Positions 55,258-63,928 of a stretch of 64,000 nucleotides of DNA are shown here, piece by piece. The position numbers were made by a program, and so were the translations under genes. The DNA is from Psychrobacillus sp. NEAU-3TGS. Lineage in GTDB: Bacteria; Bacillota; Bacilli; Bacillales_A; Planococcaceae. The notes beneath the pieces were generated by a model. It had not been told where the DNA came from and did not search any database. It saw only the letters and a list, made by a program, of their open reading frames with translations. Position 1 is the first letter of the stretch, and each line of letters starts with the position of its first letter. Location: assembly GCF_029955155.1 (NCBI RefSeq), contig NZ_JAPNOZ010000012.1, positions 372,001 through 436,000 on the forward strand, written 5' to 3'.

Positions 55258-55287
55258 CAAAAAAGCTGTCATAACTGACAGCTTTTT
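55258..55287. terminator. Bidirectional terminator
   Basis: AAGCTGTCA (55263-55271) and TGACAGCTT (55276-55284) with A6 and T6 flanks, between the 25-residue gene and the convergent ypiP gene. Confidence 0.88.
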
Positions 55288-56066
55288 TATATATCAATAA
55301 TGCCATAGTGAAACTTAGAAGTTAATCTCGTTAACTGCTCGAACTGATATTTTTCAAATAACGGAGAACGAAAATGAGCTTTTAGCACTACCCGTCTCTT
55401 CGCTACACGTTTTGCTTCCTCTATCCATTCATCGGACAGAGATTCATGCACGCCAGCTGCTCTTAGTGTGTGGAAATTGGAAGACTCTTCAATAACCTCT
55501 TCAAACATCGGATCCATGTAAACTACATCATAGGAATTAGCATCCAGTTGTCTTAAATAGTCCACGGCATCTTGATGAACAATATGGATACGTCGCATAC
55601 TTTCCTGTAATTCCATACTTTCAGTTTCATACGCTTTTAGCCCACGCTCCACTACATAAGCGATCATCTCATCTTTTTCACAAGCAACAACTAGCCCTTC
55701 TTCTCCAACTGCAAACGAGGCTAGTATACTATCCGAGCAGAGCCCCGCAGTTGTATCCAGAAATCGATCTCCCTGTTGTAAATCTAACGCTTCTAATAAC
55801 AAATCTTTTTCTCCATTCAAGATACGCTTCATCCGAAATGCTGCCGAATTTGGATGAAAGAAAAAAGGAGCAGTAGAACCGTATATATACAGTTCTAATC
55901 TCTCCTTACTTACAACTAATACATTTGCTTGCTGTTCTTCTTGCAACTTTTGCATAGACTTCTTTTGGCGTCTTACATATGGCAAAGTTAGTTCACTAGC
56001 AATTTCTTTCGCCTTTTGAATAAATTGCTCATTCGTACGACCTGCAGTAGTTACAACCGTCTTCAT
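55287..56066 (-). CDS. ypiP: Class I SAM-dependent methyltransferase (YpiP/RsmJ-like)
   Basis: A 259-residue protein. The methyltransferase core has motif I RFLDTTAGLCSDSILASFAVG (SAM-binding, about 103-123), an acidic residue in VVACEKD, and the catalytic-type motif IV YDVVYMDPMFEE. The DPM/DPP-like motif suggests a nucleic-acid N-methyltransferase, as in RsmJ. N-terminal residues VTTAGRTNEQFIQKAKEIA are typical of YpiP. It overlaps the bacilliredoxin gene by 4 bp. Confidence 0.88.
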   Translation of the reverse strand: MKTVVTTAGRTNEQFIQKAKEIASELTLPYVRRQKKSMQKLQEEQQANVLVVSKERLELYIYGSTAPFFFHPNSAAFRMKRILNGEKDLLLEALDLQQGDRFLDTTAGLCSDSILASFAVGEEGLVVACEKDEMIAYVVERGLKAYETESMELQESMRRIHIVHQDAVDYLRQLDANSYDVVYMDPMFEEVIEESSNFHTLRAAGVHESLSDEWIEEAKRVAKRRVVLKAHFRSPLFEKYQFEQLTRLTSKFHYGIIDI

Positions 56067-56500
56067 GACGAAACGATTTGTGTAAGGACACCAGAGAGAT
56101 GATCTTTAATCGTTTCCATTGAATTGCTTTCAATTTGTTCACGAGGAATGAAATAAGCTAATTGGTCATCTTTCCAAATAGCGATAGACGGTGAACTTGG
56201 CGGTACTTCTTCAAAGTATCCTCTCATCGTTGCCGTTGCTTCTTGATCTTGCCCTGCGAATACCGTAACTAAGTTATCCGGTTTCACTTCTAATTCTTCC
56301 ACTGCTGAAATTACTGCCGGTCTAGCAAGTCCCGCTGCGCAACCACATACTGAGTTTATAACGATTAAAGAAACTCCTTCTGCGTTCGCCATATGGTCTT
56401 GTACTTCTTCCGGTGTCACTAATTCTTTAAATCCTGCGTTTGTTAATTCACTTCTCATTGGTTTTACTATGCCTTGCATATATTCATCGTATGCGTTCAT
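56063..56500 (-). CDS. brxA: Bacilliredoxin (BrxA/BrxB family)
   Basis: A 145-residue thioredoxin-fold protein with the characteristic CGC active site in INSVCGCAAGLARPA (Cys52 to Cys54), preceded by EGVSLIVIN and followed by TVFAGQDQEATATMRGYF and PPSSPSIAIW. It removes bacillithiol from S-bacillithiolated proteins during disulfide stress. Position beside ypiP matches yphP (brxA) of B. subtilis; distinguishing BrxA from BrxB rests on that context. Confidence 0.93.
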   Translation of the reverse strand: MNAYDEYMQGIVKPMRSELTNAGFKELVTPEEVQDHMANAEGVSLIVINSVCGCAAGLARPAVISAVEELEVKPDNLVTVFAGQDQEATATMRGYFEEVPPSSPSIAIWKDDQLAYFIPREQIESNSMETIKDHLSGVLTQIVSS

Positions 56501-56781
56501 GATATCGCCTGCTTTCGTTTATATTCACAAATCCTATTATAACAGGACTTCTATTGCATTTGCTATAATACTGTTTTCGCACACTTTCATATTTTTGTGT
56601 TAAATCTCAAACATGCTATTTATTTTTTAAAAAATAGGATTACTGAATTAATCTCCATTTTTTTCTACTTTTATGTATTATGGTCGTGTATTAGTTGAAT
56701 AGGATGAAAGTAAGCATTCTTAAGGATGATTTACTACTATCATCCCCCGGGTGTGCGGAGTAATTGCAAAGGAGACAAAGC

Positions 56782-58269
56782 ATGTCAAATTACGTATTCC
56801 CTCAGTTACCACCCGATCTAATGATTTCGATCATCAGAAATGGACTTAACAGAACTCAAAATCCAAAAAAGATCGTCATTATCGGTGCAGGCATGGCAGG
56901 ACTTGTCGCTGCATCTCTATTAAAGGACGCTGGACACAATGTTACAATCCTTGAAGCAGCCGAAAGAGTTGGCGGCCGTGTCTACACGTTAAAATCTGAT
57001 TTTACTAATGGATTATATCTTGAAGCAGGCGCAATGCGTATTCCTCATACTCATTATTTAACAAAGGAATACATAAACAAATTTCAGCTACCGGTTAATC
57101 GGTTTATTAATAGTACTCCTAACAATATTATCTATGCTAGAGGAATTAAGACCCGCTTGAAGTTTTATGAACAAAGCCCTGATATTCTTGGTTTTCCGGT
57201 AGCTCCACAAGAAAGAGGTAAAACTGCTACAGAATTGCTTACTTTAGTAATAAAACCGCTCACTGATTTTATCAAACAAAACCCGCAGAGAAATTGGCCT
57301 TTGGTCATAAAAGAATTTGATAAATACTCGATGGACGCCTATTTGAGATATAACCCGTTTGGAATCACTTTATCTCCTGGTGCCATCGAAATGATTAAAG
57401 TAGTTCTATCACTGGGAGGATTAACGGAGCTTTCTTTTTTAGAGTTACTGCGTGAACTAATGATTTTATTTACCCCTGATATTCAATTCTATGAGATTAC
57501 TGGTGGAAACGACCAACTCCCTAAAGCATTTCTCTCACAATTGAAGGATAACATTATGTTTGGGCTAAAAGTGACGAAGATATTGCAGCATAACAACCAA
57601 GTAACGATTGACTCTATCCATACAAAAATTCTGAGACCATTTCAAATTACGAGTGATCTTGCCATCGTGACGATCCCCTTTTCCGTTTTTCAATTTGTTG
57701 AAGTTGAACCACGTGATTCTTTTTCCAACAACAAATGGAAAGCGATTCGCGAACTTCACTATGCAGGATCTACAAAGACCGGCATCCAGTTTAAAAGTAG
57801 GTTTTGGGAAAGAGAAGGTATGTTTGGGGGTAGCACAGCTTCTGATTTACCTATTACATACACTCAATATCCGAGCCAAGGGATTGGTACAGCGGGGCCA
57901 GGTGTCATTTTGGCTAGTTACACATGGGAAGATGATGCTTTATCTTGGGATAGCTTGAGCACTGAAAATCGATTGGAATATGCATTGAAAAATTTGGCCA
58001 TAATCCATGGTGAACAAGTATATCGTGAGTTTATAACAGGCACGGGCTATAGTTGGGTTCGAAATCCGTATGCCGGTGGTGCTTTTACGATGTTTAAGCC
58101 AGAACAAATAACGGAGCTATCTCCCTATATCGCTTCTCCCGAAGGACGCGTTCACTTTGCGGGTGAACATGCTTCATCTGTTCACGGTTGGATCCAAGGT
58201 GCAATTGAATCTGGTATACGAGTTGCAGCTGAAGTTAATGACTTACAGAGAACTCTTTTTCACGAGTAG
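56782..58269 (+). CDS. FAD-dependent amine oxidase (L-amino-acid oxidase-like, YobN-like)
   Basis: A 495-residue flavoprotein. The FAD dinucleotide motif VIIGAGMAGLVAASLLKDAG (about 33-52) with ILEAAERVGGRVYT is followed by an AGAMRIPHTHYL segment and the C-terminal flavin block RVHFAGEHASSVHGWIQGAIESG. This is the monoamine/L-amino-acid oxidase fold, giving oxo-acid, ammonia and H2O2; the substrate is unknown. ATG 56782 is supported by AAAGGAGA eight bases upstream; an earlier TTG precedes the ribosome site. No signal peptide. Confidence 0.9.
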   Translation: MSNYVFPQLPPDLMISIIRNGLNRTQNPKKIVIIGAGMAGLVAASLLKDAGHNVTILEAAERVGGRVYTLKSDFTNGLYLEAGAMRIPHTHYLTKEYINKFQLPVNRFINSTPNNIIYARGIKTRLKFYEQSPDILGFPVAPQERGKTATELLTLVIKPLTDFIKQNPQRNWPLVIKEFDKYSMDAYLRYNPFGITLSPGAIEMIKVVLSLGGLTELSFLELLRELMILFTPDIQFYEITGGNDQLPKAFLSQLKDNIMFGLKVTKILQHNNQVTIDSIHTKILRPFQITSDLAIVTIPFSVFQFVEVEPRDSFSNNKWKAIRELHYAGSTKTGIQFKSRFWEREGMFGGSTASDLPITYTQYPSQGIGTAGPGVILASYTWEDDALSWDSLSTENRLEYALKNLAIIHGEQVYREFITGTGYSWVRNPYAGGAFTMFKPEQITELSPYIASPEGRVHFAGEHASSVHGWIQGAIESGIRVAAEVNDLQRTLFHE

Positions 58270-58301
58270 GAAGATTTAACGTAAGTTCTCAAGCAGTATT
58301 T

Positions 58302-58360
58302 AAATAGTCCTGGCGTTTATGTCCAATTTTTTATGGACACAAGCGTCGGGACTATTTTTT
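58302..58360 (+). terminator. Terminator of the amine oxidase gene
   Basis: A long hairpin pairing AAATAGTCC...TGTCCA with TGGACA...GGACTATTTTTT around an ATTTTTTA loop. Confidence 0.85.
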
Positions 58361-58390
58361 AAAAAGATTACATTTCTCGGACCTTTACGG

Positions 58391-60220
58391 TTATGTCAGT
58401 TGTTTAAGCACCTCCCTAAACTTTTTTATATTTATATCCTCTCGGAAATTGCGGAATGGATCCCCTTGTTTCTGTAAACGCTCTAACACTGCAGGAATAG
58501 TAAACGAAGAAGGGTTTAATGCATCATTAACTTCCTCCCAATTTAGAGGAGTTGCAATAAGCCCTAGTTCATTTCCTCTTGGCGAATATGGAGCGATAAT
58601 TGTCTTCCCTTCTTTATGCTGTATATAATCCAAATACAATTTATGACCACGATTTTTTTTAAGTCGCTCCATTGTAAACCATTTCGGATATTGTTGAACT
58701 AAGAAGTTGCAAACAAATTTAGTGAATACCCCAGTATCTTCATACGAAAAAGTATCAACAGGTAATGGTATATACACTTGCATGCCTTTTCCGCCAGATG
58801 TTTTTATATAAGTTGTCAGCTCAAATTGGTCAAATATAGCTTTCATTCGTAAGGCCGCTTCAACAGCCAAAGAAAACTCATTAGCAGAAGGTGGATCCAA
58901 ATCAAATACAATTTCGGTTGGTTTATTCGTTTTAATCGTTTGGAATGGTATATGGAACTCTAGTGCCAGTTGATTTCCTAGCCAGAGCAATGATTCAATG
59001 TCGTTGCACAGTATATAGTTTATATCTTCAACAAGTTTTGTCTGGATAAAGCCCGGCCTATAGTCAGGAGCATGTTTCTGAAAAAACCTTTCCATTTTCC
59101 CCGTTACACCATGCGGATAACGAATAACAGTCAGTAACCTGTCTTTTAAAAAAGGAAGCATATAAGTAGATATCTTTTGTAAATAATAAAGATAATCATC
59201 TTTCGTATAGTCAATATTTGGCCAAATCGGTTTCTCTGGATGCGTGAACTCTACTAGTTCAGGAAGTGGATTTAGCTGACGACGCATATTTTCCCAGTTA
59301 CACTCATTAACAGTCGTTGTCCATTTAAATCCATTAAATCTCGGCTCTCTTAATTTGTCCCCTTGAAAGTCAATACAAGCTATATTGACACAAATGGATG
59401 GTTCAATTGACCAAATGTCTCCTTTTCCCTTCGTCCCATTAGCTTCAATGAATGCTACCAGCGTTTTAAATTCCTCTTCTTTCAGACCATGGCTAAAAGA
59501 AACAATTTCTACAAGGACATCATTTTGATAAATGGCCCCATTAAAATAGCTATTGCTTTTATCATACTTAGTAAGTATAACATCCACGTATCTCCAATTT
59601 TTTATTTTTAGCCAGCTAAGAGAACGGGTATTCCCTATCCATTTACTCGTCTTTTTCTTCGCAATAATTCCTTCTCCGTTACTTACTTTAATCTTATTCC
59701 ATAATAATTCGCTGTCCTCTGAAAAATCTATCGCCTGTATTCTGTTGGTATCTTCATAATTGACTTGACTTGGAAGCTTTAATGATTTAAAAAGTTTAGC
59801 AAGTATTTGTTTGCGCGTTGTTAAATGCCGATTCGTTTGCACTTCACTTTTATGTAGTAAGATATCGAATGCAACGTAATGACAAGGGAAAGCATTCGCA
59901 TGTACTACAATAGAATCTGGGTTTCTCATTCTTCCTCTTCCTTGCACAATCGAAAAATCACTTTGAAAATTATTCGTTAAGTAAACAAGCTCACCATCTA
60001 GTTGTAATGGTAAGAATGATTGAACACGTTCATAAATTCCAAGGCAAAAATCAATGATCTCTGGAAATACTTGATTTAGTAATCTTCCATTTCTACTTTT
60101 TAAAATGGGAGTCTTTTCCTCCCAATATAACGTACCGCGAAAGCCATCATATTTTGTTTCATAAAACCACTCACTGCCTTCTGGTATTTCATCGGTTGCC
60201 GTTAAAAGCATTGGTTTCAA
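58391..60220 (-). CDS. ligD: ATP-dependent DNA ligase D (LIG-POL)
   Basis: A 609-residue NHEJ enzyme. The ligase domain comes first, with nucleotidyl-transfer Lys23 in ETKYDGFRG, then QLDGELVY, GEGIIAKKK and a C-terminal OB part. The primase-polymerase domain (about 320-609) has THPEKPIWP, YPHGVTG, the metal-binding FDLDPP and KTSGGKGMQVYIPL. There is no phosphoesterase domain, as in B. subtilis YkoU. It is divergent from the Ku gene. It repairs double-strand breaks, mainly in spores. Confidence 0.95.
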   Translation of the reverse strand: MKPMLLTATDEIPEGSEWFYETKYDGFRGTLYWEEKTPILKSRNGRLLNQVFPEIIDFCLGIYERVQSFLPLQLDGELVYLTNNFQSDFSIVQGRGRMRNPDSIVVHANAFPCHYVAFDILLHKSEVQTNRHLTTRKQILAKLFKSLKLPSQVNYEDTNRIQAIDFSEDSELLWNKIKVSNGEGIIAKKKTSKWIGNTRSLSWLKIKNWRYVDVILTKYDKSNSYFNGAIYQNDVLVEIVSFSHGLKEEEFKTLVAFIEANGTKGKGDIWSIEPSICVNIACIDFQGDKLREPRFNGFKWTTTVNECNWENMRRQLNPLPELVEFTHPEKPIWPNIDYTKDDYLYYLQKISTYMLPFLKDRLLTVIRYPHGVTGKMERFFQKHAPDYRPGFIQTKLVEDINYILCNDIESLLWLGNQLALEFHIPFQTIKTNKPTEIVFDLDPPSANEFSLAVEAALRMKAIFDQFELTTYIKTSGGKGMQVYIPLPVDTFSYEDTGVFTKFVCNFLVQQYPKWFTMERLKKNRGHKLYLDYIQHKEGKTIIAPYSPRGNELGLIATPLNWEEVNDALNPSSFTIPAVLERLQKQGDPFRNFREDINIKKFREVLKQLT

Positions 60221-60331
60221 ATTACAACCTACTTTCTTTTTTGTTTAGCATTTGATGAATTCTTCATCGCAATACATAGAACACATAAATAATTACATAA
60301 TAAGAACAAAAAGAATGAGAAGGTGAAAATA

Positions 60332-61155
60332 TTGCATACAGTTTGGAAAGGTAGCATTAGCTTTGGATTAGTAAATATTCCAATTAAACTGCACTCTGCA
60401 ACTGAAAACAAAGATATTAAATTACGACAGCTTCATAAAGAGTGTCATACACCTATTAGTTATAAAAAAGTGTGTGAAGGATGCGAAAAAGAAGTGAAAG
60501 AAGAGGACATTGTAAAAGCATATGAATATGCAAAAATAAATTTGTCGTACTTGATGATGAGGAATTAGAAGCACTTAAGAAAGAAAATGAAGATAAAGCT
60601 GTTGAGATAATAGATTTTGTTAAACTAGAGGAAATAGATCCTATCTATTTCGAGCGTTCTTATTTTTTGTCGCCTGACACAACAGGCGGAAAGGCATACT
60701 CCCTTTTGAGGAAAACATTAGAGCAATCTGGCAAAATAGGTGTTGCCAAAATAATAATACGATCAAAAGAACAATTAGCGGTTGTACGTGTTTATAAAGA
60801 TACTCTTGTTATGGAGACAATCCATTTTCCAGATGAAGTTCGAAGCACCGCAGATGTTCCAAACATTCCAAGTGAGGAGACCGTCGTTCAAAAAGAACTC
60901 GATACAGCTCTTTTACTAGTTGATCAATTGACTACTGCATTTACACCGGAAAAATACACGGACGAATATCGCACAGCATTAATGGAACTAATCGAGGAGA
61001 AAAAAGCCGGTAACAATACGGTCTCTGTAAGCGATAAACAACCTCTTCCTGATAATGTCACTGATCTAATGTCGGCACTTCAAGCCTCACTTGATAAGAC
61101 AGGGAAAAAGAAGAAACCGACTACAAGAAAGAAAAAAGTAGCTAAAACATCCTAA
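60332..61155 (+). pseudogene. ku: Ku DNA end-binding protein, one-base frameshift
   Basis: Two frames give a 274-residue bacterial Ku. The first starts HTVWKGSISFGLVNIPIKLH (Ku signature) and runs to VKAYEYAK, then terminates. The second continues FVVLDDEELEALKKENEDKA, SYFLSPDTTGGKAYSLLRKTLE, GVAKIIIRSKE and a Lys-rich tail (TGKKKKPTTRKKKVAKT) for DNA binding. Adding one A to the A5 run at 60532-60536 restores the frame. TTG 60332 is favoured (AGAAGG eight bases upstream, and the HTVWKG start of other Ku proteins) over GTG 60323. It acts with LigD. Confidence 0.85.
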
Positions 61156-61194
61156 TTTAAAATCGACCAACACTATTTTATATGTCCATGAGAA

Positions 61195-61220
61195 AGCCCC
61201 ACTTCTTCAACAGTGGGGCT
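61195..61220 (+). terminator. Hairpin after Ku
   Basis: AGCCCCACT and AGTGGGGCT with an 8-base loop; no T run, so a weak terminator or stability hairpin. Confidence 0.5.
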
Positions 61221-61431
61221 ATAATTCATGAGATTCTGCGAAGGGATCTCACACACATAAAATTTCCCACTAATGCGGAATTTATACTTGTAATTTTATT
61301 TTCGTAAATAACATATCCCCTCGAACTGTCCTTTGCTTTTAATTTTCAAACTGTGTTAGGATATTTAATCAACCTTACTCACATAATAAATTTGGTCGCA
61401 AAAATTTATCATCATGACAGGGAGTGCAATA

Positions 61432-61944
61432 ATGGGAATTTTAAGTGGTAACCCAAAAGATGAACCTTTACACTATGGGGAAGTGTTTACTCTATGGACA
61501 AATTTAGCTACAAACAATGGTTTAATAGCTGCGTATCAGACCTTTGCTAATCATACAGGTGATAAAGATTTAGTAAAGGTCATTGAAGAATCGATTCAAT
61601 GTATGAAAGACGAAAATAAACAAATTGAACCTATTATCAAAATTAATGGTATAGGACTACCACCTGCACCGCCTGAACGTCCAGTTGCGAGGATAGAGGA
61701 CATTCCGCCAGGAGCACGATTTAACGATCCTGAAATCAGTGCTGCACTTTCAATGGATAGCGCTGCTGGTTTAGTCGCATGTAGCAAAGCTATGGGTATG
61801 TCCATTAGAGAAGATATTGCTTTGATGTACGGTCAATTTCATTTGAGTAGAGCACAATTAGGCGCGAAATTATTGCGTTTAACTAAGGATAAAGGATGGC
61901 TTGTCCCTCCCCCACTACATTACAGCTCTCCGGAAAAAGAATAA
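61432..61944 (+). CDS. DUF3231 family protein
   Basis: A 170-residue helical protein. The segments DEPLHYGEVFTLWTNLATNNGLIAAYQTFANHTGD, IEESIQCMKDENKQIEPIIKINGIGLPPAPPERP and the end GAKLLRLTKDKGWLVPPPLHY are typical of DUF3231 (one repeat rather than the two of larger members). It resembles a ferritin-like four-helix bundle, without obvious metal ligands in a full set. Function unknown; common in spore formers. ATG 61432 follows AGGGAG by seven bases. Confidence 0.8.
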   Translation: MGILSGNPKDEPLHYGEVFTLWTNLATNNGLIAAYQTFANHTGDKDLVKVIEESIQCMKDENKQIEPIIKINGIGLPPAPPERPVARIEDIPPGARFNDPEISAALSMDSAAGLVACSKAMGMSIREDIALMYGQFHLSRAQLGAKLLRLTKDKGWLVPPPLHYSSPEKE

Positions 61945-61952
61945 AATTATTT

Positions 61953-61980
61953 GGGCAATCTAATGTTGGTTGCCCTTTTT
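61953..61980 (+). terminator. Terminator of the DUF3231 gene
   Basis: GGGCAA (61953-61958) and TTGCCC (61970-61975) followed by TTTTT. Confidence 0.75.
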
Positions 61981-62122
61981 ATATGAATGTACCCTATAGA
62001 GAGGGTCTTTTTTCACTTTTACAATCGAAATTCGGGATATACTTCACTCAAAATGTCATATAGTTAATTGAATAAAAAAATTACAATTAGCTAATGCTTA
62101 GAAAAAAAAGAAGGAGAAAAAC

Positions 62123-62302
62123 ATGACAAAATTAGAGTTAACTATAAATGATTTTTATGCAGAAACCCTTAACGAGATAGTACAACAATTCAATGAACTC
62201 GTCCCTGCGCATGCCTCATACTCATATTCAGTGCAAGATGTCATTGAGTTGTTAATCATTAAGGAATATGTAAATTATGAAACCATACTTAGAAGACCTT
62301 GA
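62123..62302 (+). CDS. 59-residue ribbon-helix-helix-like protein
   Basis: Starts with a short strand MTKLELTI, then helix DFYAETLNEIVQQFNEL, a turn, and helix SVQDVIELLIIKEYVNY, the layout of RHH (CopG/Arc) DNA-binding proteins. AAGGAG lies six bases before ATG and a terminator begins within its last codons. It would act as a dimeric repressor; target unknown. Assignment is by secondary-structure pattern. Confidence 0.5.
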   Translation: MTKLELTINDFYAETLNEIVQQFNELVPAHASYSYSVQDVIELLIIKEYVNYETILRRP

Positions 62303-62320
62303 AAAGGGTCTATTTTTTTT
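62294..62320 (+). terminator. Terminator of the RHH-like gene
   Basis: AGACC...GGTCT stem with a TTGAAAAG loop followed by a T8 run. Confidence 0.78.
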
Positions 62321-62624
62321 GCATTTTTTGATCTTATAATGACAGTTAATAATGGACACACGTATTAATAAGATATAACTTCATTTCCTATGTTGTTTCT
62401 TGAAATCGCGTCCCATCGATTGGATTTCCTCCATTCTCAGGGGCATATGCCCCGGTGCATTTTCAAATGATGAATAAGCTACTTTATAACTGAAGAGCAC
62501 GTCACACCACTTTCAGCTGTGTCTCCAGTTGTTTTATAGGGTCTTCTTAAAACGAAAAAATTGAATCGGATTACCTTTAGTGTTGTTATAAAAGGTATTG
62601 TCCCAAATATAGGGGGTGTTCTAA
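62321..62624. other. Gene-free stretch with a 14-bp palindrome
   Basis: About 300 bp without a supported gene. It holds a perfect palindrome GGGGCATATGCCCC (62440-62453). A short minus-strand frame around it reads AYAPENGGNPIDGTRFQETT without a start codon, possibly a remnant. Upstream signals for the YjcZ-type gene should lie near 62560-62600, but I see no clear promoter. Confidence 0.4.
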
Positions 62625-62744
62625 ATGGGAGAAGCGGTTAACGGCGGCGGTTATGGATCTGGTGCAGGATTCGCTTTACTTGTAGTTCTATTTATTCTTT
62701 TGATAATTATTGGTGCAAGTTTCTTAGGTAACGGTTATTACTGA
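62625..62744 (+). CDS. YjcZ family small sporulation protein
   Basis: A 39-residue peptide: a Gly-rich N-terminus ([11 protein letters not shown]), then [20 protein letters not shown] and a short tail. The GGYG...[15 protein letters not shown] pattern is the YjcZ/YuzJ family of tiny sporulation-associated membrane proteins. AGGGGGTG precedes ATG by about six bases, and a palindromic terminator follows. Confidence 0.8.
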   Translation: MGEAVNGGGYGSGAGFALLVVLFILLIIIGASFLGNGYY

Positions 62745-62780
62745 TTACAATGGGCTTAACCCCCAAATTTTCGCTACCAT

Positions 62781-62815
62781 CTAAGACAGGTTTTAACCTG
62801 TCTTTAGCTTTTTAA
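62781..62815 (+). terminator. Terminator of the YjcZ-type gene
   Basis: CTAAGACAGGTT and AACCTGTCTTTAG form a hairpin followed by CTTTTT. Confidence 0.8.
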
Positions 62816-62824
62816 ATAAATAAA

Positions 62825-62849
62825 AACACCGTTCTTTTTGAACGATGTT
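62825..62849 (-). terminator. Terminator of the small lipoprotein gene
   Basis: AACATCGTTC pairs with GAACGGTGTT around AAAAA on the minus strand (one mismatch), then TTTATTTATT. Confidence 0.7.
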
Positions 62850-62871
62850 CATATACTCATGTATCCTATTC

Positions 62872-63012
62872 TTATTGACTGTTATCTTCTTGCTGTTCTG
62901 AAGGTTCTTCGCTTGGGTCTGGCTCATCTTCATCCACACCGTCGCAGCCGAACAACAAACCTACTGACAAAAAAACAGTCATTAGCGCAAAAATATATCT
63001 TTTATGCTTCAT
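62872..63012 (-). CDS. Small acidic lipoprotein
   Basis: A 46-residue protein: basic start KHKR, hydrophobic helix, lipobox LLFGC (Cys23), then a strongly acidic mature part (DGVDEDEPDPSEEP, about half Asp/Glu). It should be a lipid-anchored 24-residue acidic peptide on the outer membrane face. GGAGGG is eight bases before ATG 63012, with a terminator downstream. No family recognised. Confidence 0.65.
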   Translation of the reverse strand: MKHKRYIFALMTVFLSVGLLFGCDGVDEDEPDPSEEPSEQQEDNSQ

Positions 63013-63122
63013 CTTTTTATCCCTCCACTCCATATCTGTTCCTATTACTTTGCCCCATTTTTTAAAAATATTTATGAAATATTTCTAATTTCGACTGAGG
63101 AGGGATGGAGAAAGGACAAGCA

Positions 63123-63548
63123 TTACTTGGATAATTCTTTATAAGCTAAAGCCTTTAGCGCTAACATCTCTTCTTCTGTCAATTTACTTTCAAACTGATC
63201 ATAAAGGGCTTGCTTTTCTTCTGCGGACATGCCGTCTTTAGCTTTTGCTTGTATCTCTTGCAATTCGCTTATATTAAACTTTTTAAGCAATACCCTCGTT
63301 GCTTCTTCTTTTGTTTGGAATGGTAGCTGACTGCTATCCACATTTTTGCCTTCTTCTATAAATGCCTGTAATTGTGGGTCTTTCTTTATTTCTTGTTTTA
63401 TATTTTCTAATTGACCACTATCTTCTAGTTCAACCGTTACTTTTTCCATTACTTGATCTGCAATTAGTTTGGGTACGAAATAGTAAGCGGCTAAGCCAAT
63501 AATTCCAATTACGACAATGAAACCAAAAAGTATTTTCAAAAACTTCAA
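63123..63548 (-). CDS. Hypothetical membrane-anchored helical protein
   Basis: A 141-residue protein with one transmembrane helix (about 5-27), then an amphipathic, charged helical region with VMEKVTVELEDSGQLENIKQEI, a PFQTKEEATRVLLKKF segment and a C-terminal EEKQALYDQFESKLTEEEMLALKAL. Not recognised. I start it at TTG 63548 because AAGGAGG lies seven bases upstream; the longer open frame upstream starts before that site. Confidence 0.65.
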   Translation of the reverse strand: MKFLKILFGFIVVIGIIGLAAYYFVPKLIADQVMEKVTVELEDSGQLENIKQEIKKDPQLQAFIEEGKNVDSSQLPFQTKEEATRVLLKKFNISELQEIQAKAKDGMSAEEKQALYDQFESKLTEEEMLALKALAYKELSK

Positions 63549-63676
63549 CCTGTTTCCTCCTTCTACTGAATTAATTATTGAATAGACTATAGTTATTGTA
63601 CACATAGAAAAAGCACCTTCCAAGATGCTTTTAGTCATTTCCGTATTATTCCCTGCCATTTAGCAGTAATCAACCT

Positions 63677-63928
63677 CTATATAATTTTACTGCTTTTTAG
63701 CTTGTATTCAGATATTTTATAATCGATAAATGCTCCAATGACTCCAGAGGGCAGTCCACCAGCTGAAATAGAAAGTAAGACAGTAAACAGACTGAGACTG
63801 TCCATCTTATAATACAATAATAAGAGAACGGAGAGCGTTCCTACTATGGTGAACAGAATAGAAAAGTAGTACGTAATATGTATTTCATTTTTTATATTCG
63901 CTTCTTTTTTGATTATTTCCTCACTCAT
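63677..63928 (-). CDS. Hypothetical two-span membrane protein
   Basis: An 83-residue protein with two hydrophobic helices (about 19-39 and 45-67) and a Lys-rich C-terminal tail (YKISEYKLKSSK). GGAGG lies six bases before ATG 63928. It is cotranscribed in direction with the gene at 63123 but 120 bp away. No family recognised. Confidence 0.65.
   Translation of the reverse strand: MSEEIIKKEANIKNEIHITYYFSILFTIVGTLSVLLLLYYKMDSLSLFTVLLSISAGGLPSGVIGAFIDYKISEYKLKSSKII

Noticed and set aside
62440-62453. Perfect palindrome GGGGCATATGCCCC as an attachment site or operator
   Set aside because: Single occurrence, no adjacent integrase or regulated gene within 150 bp; only noted in the gene-free entry.
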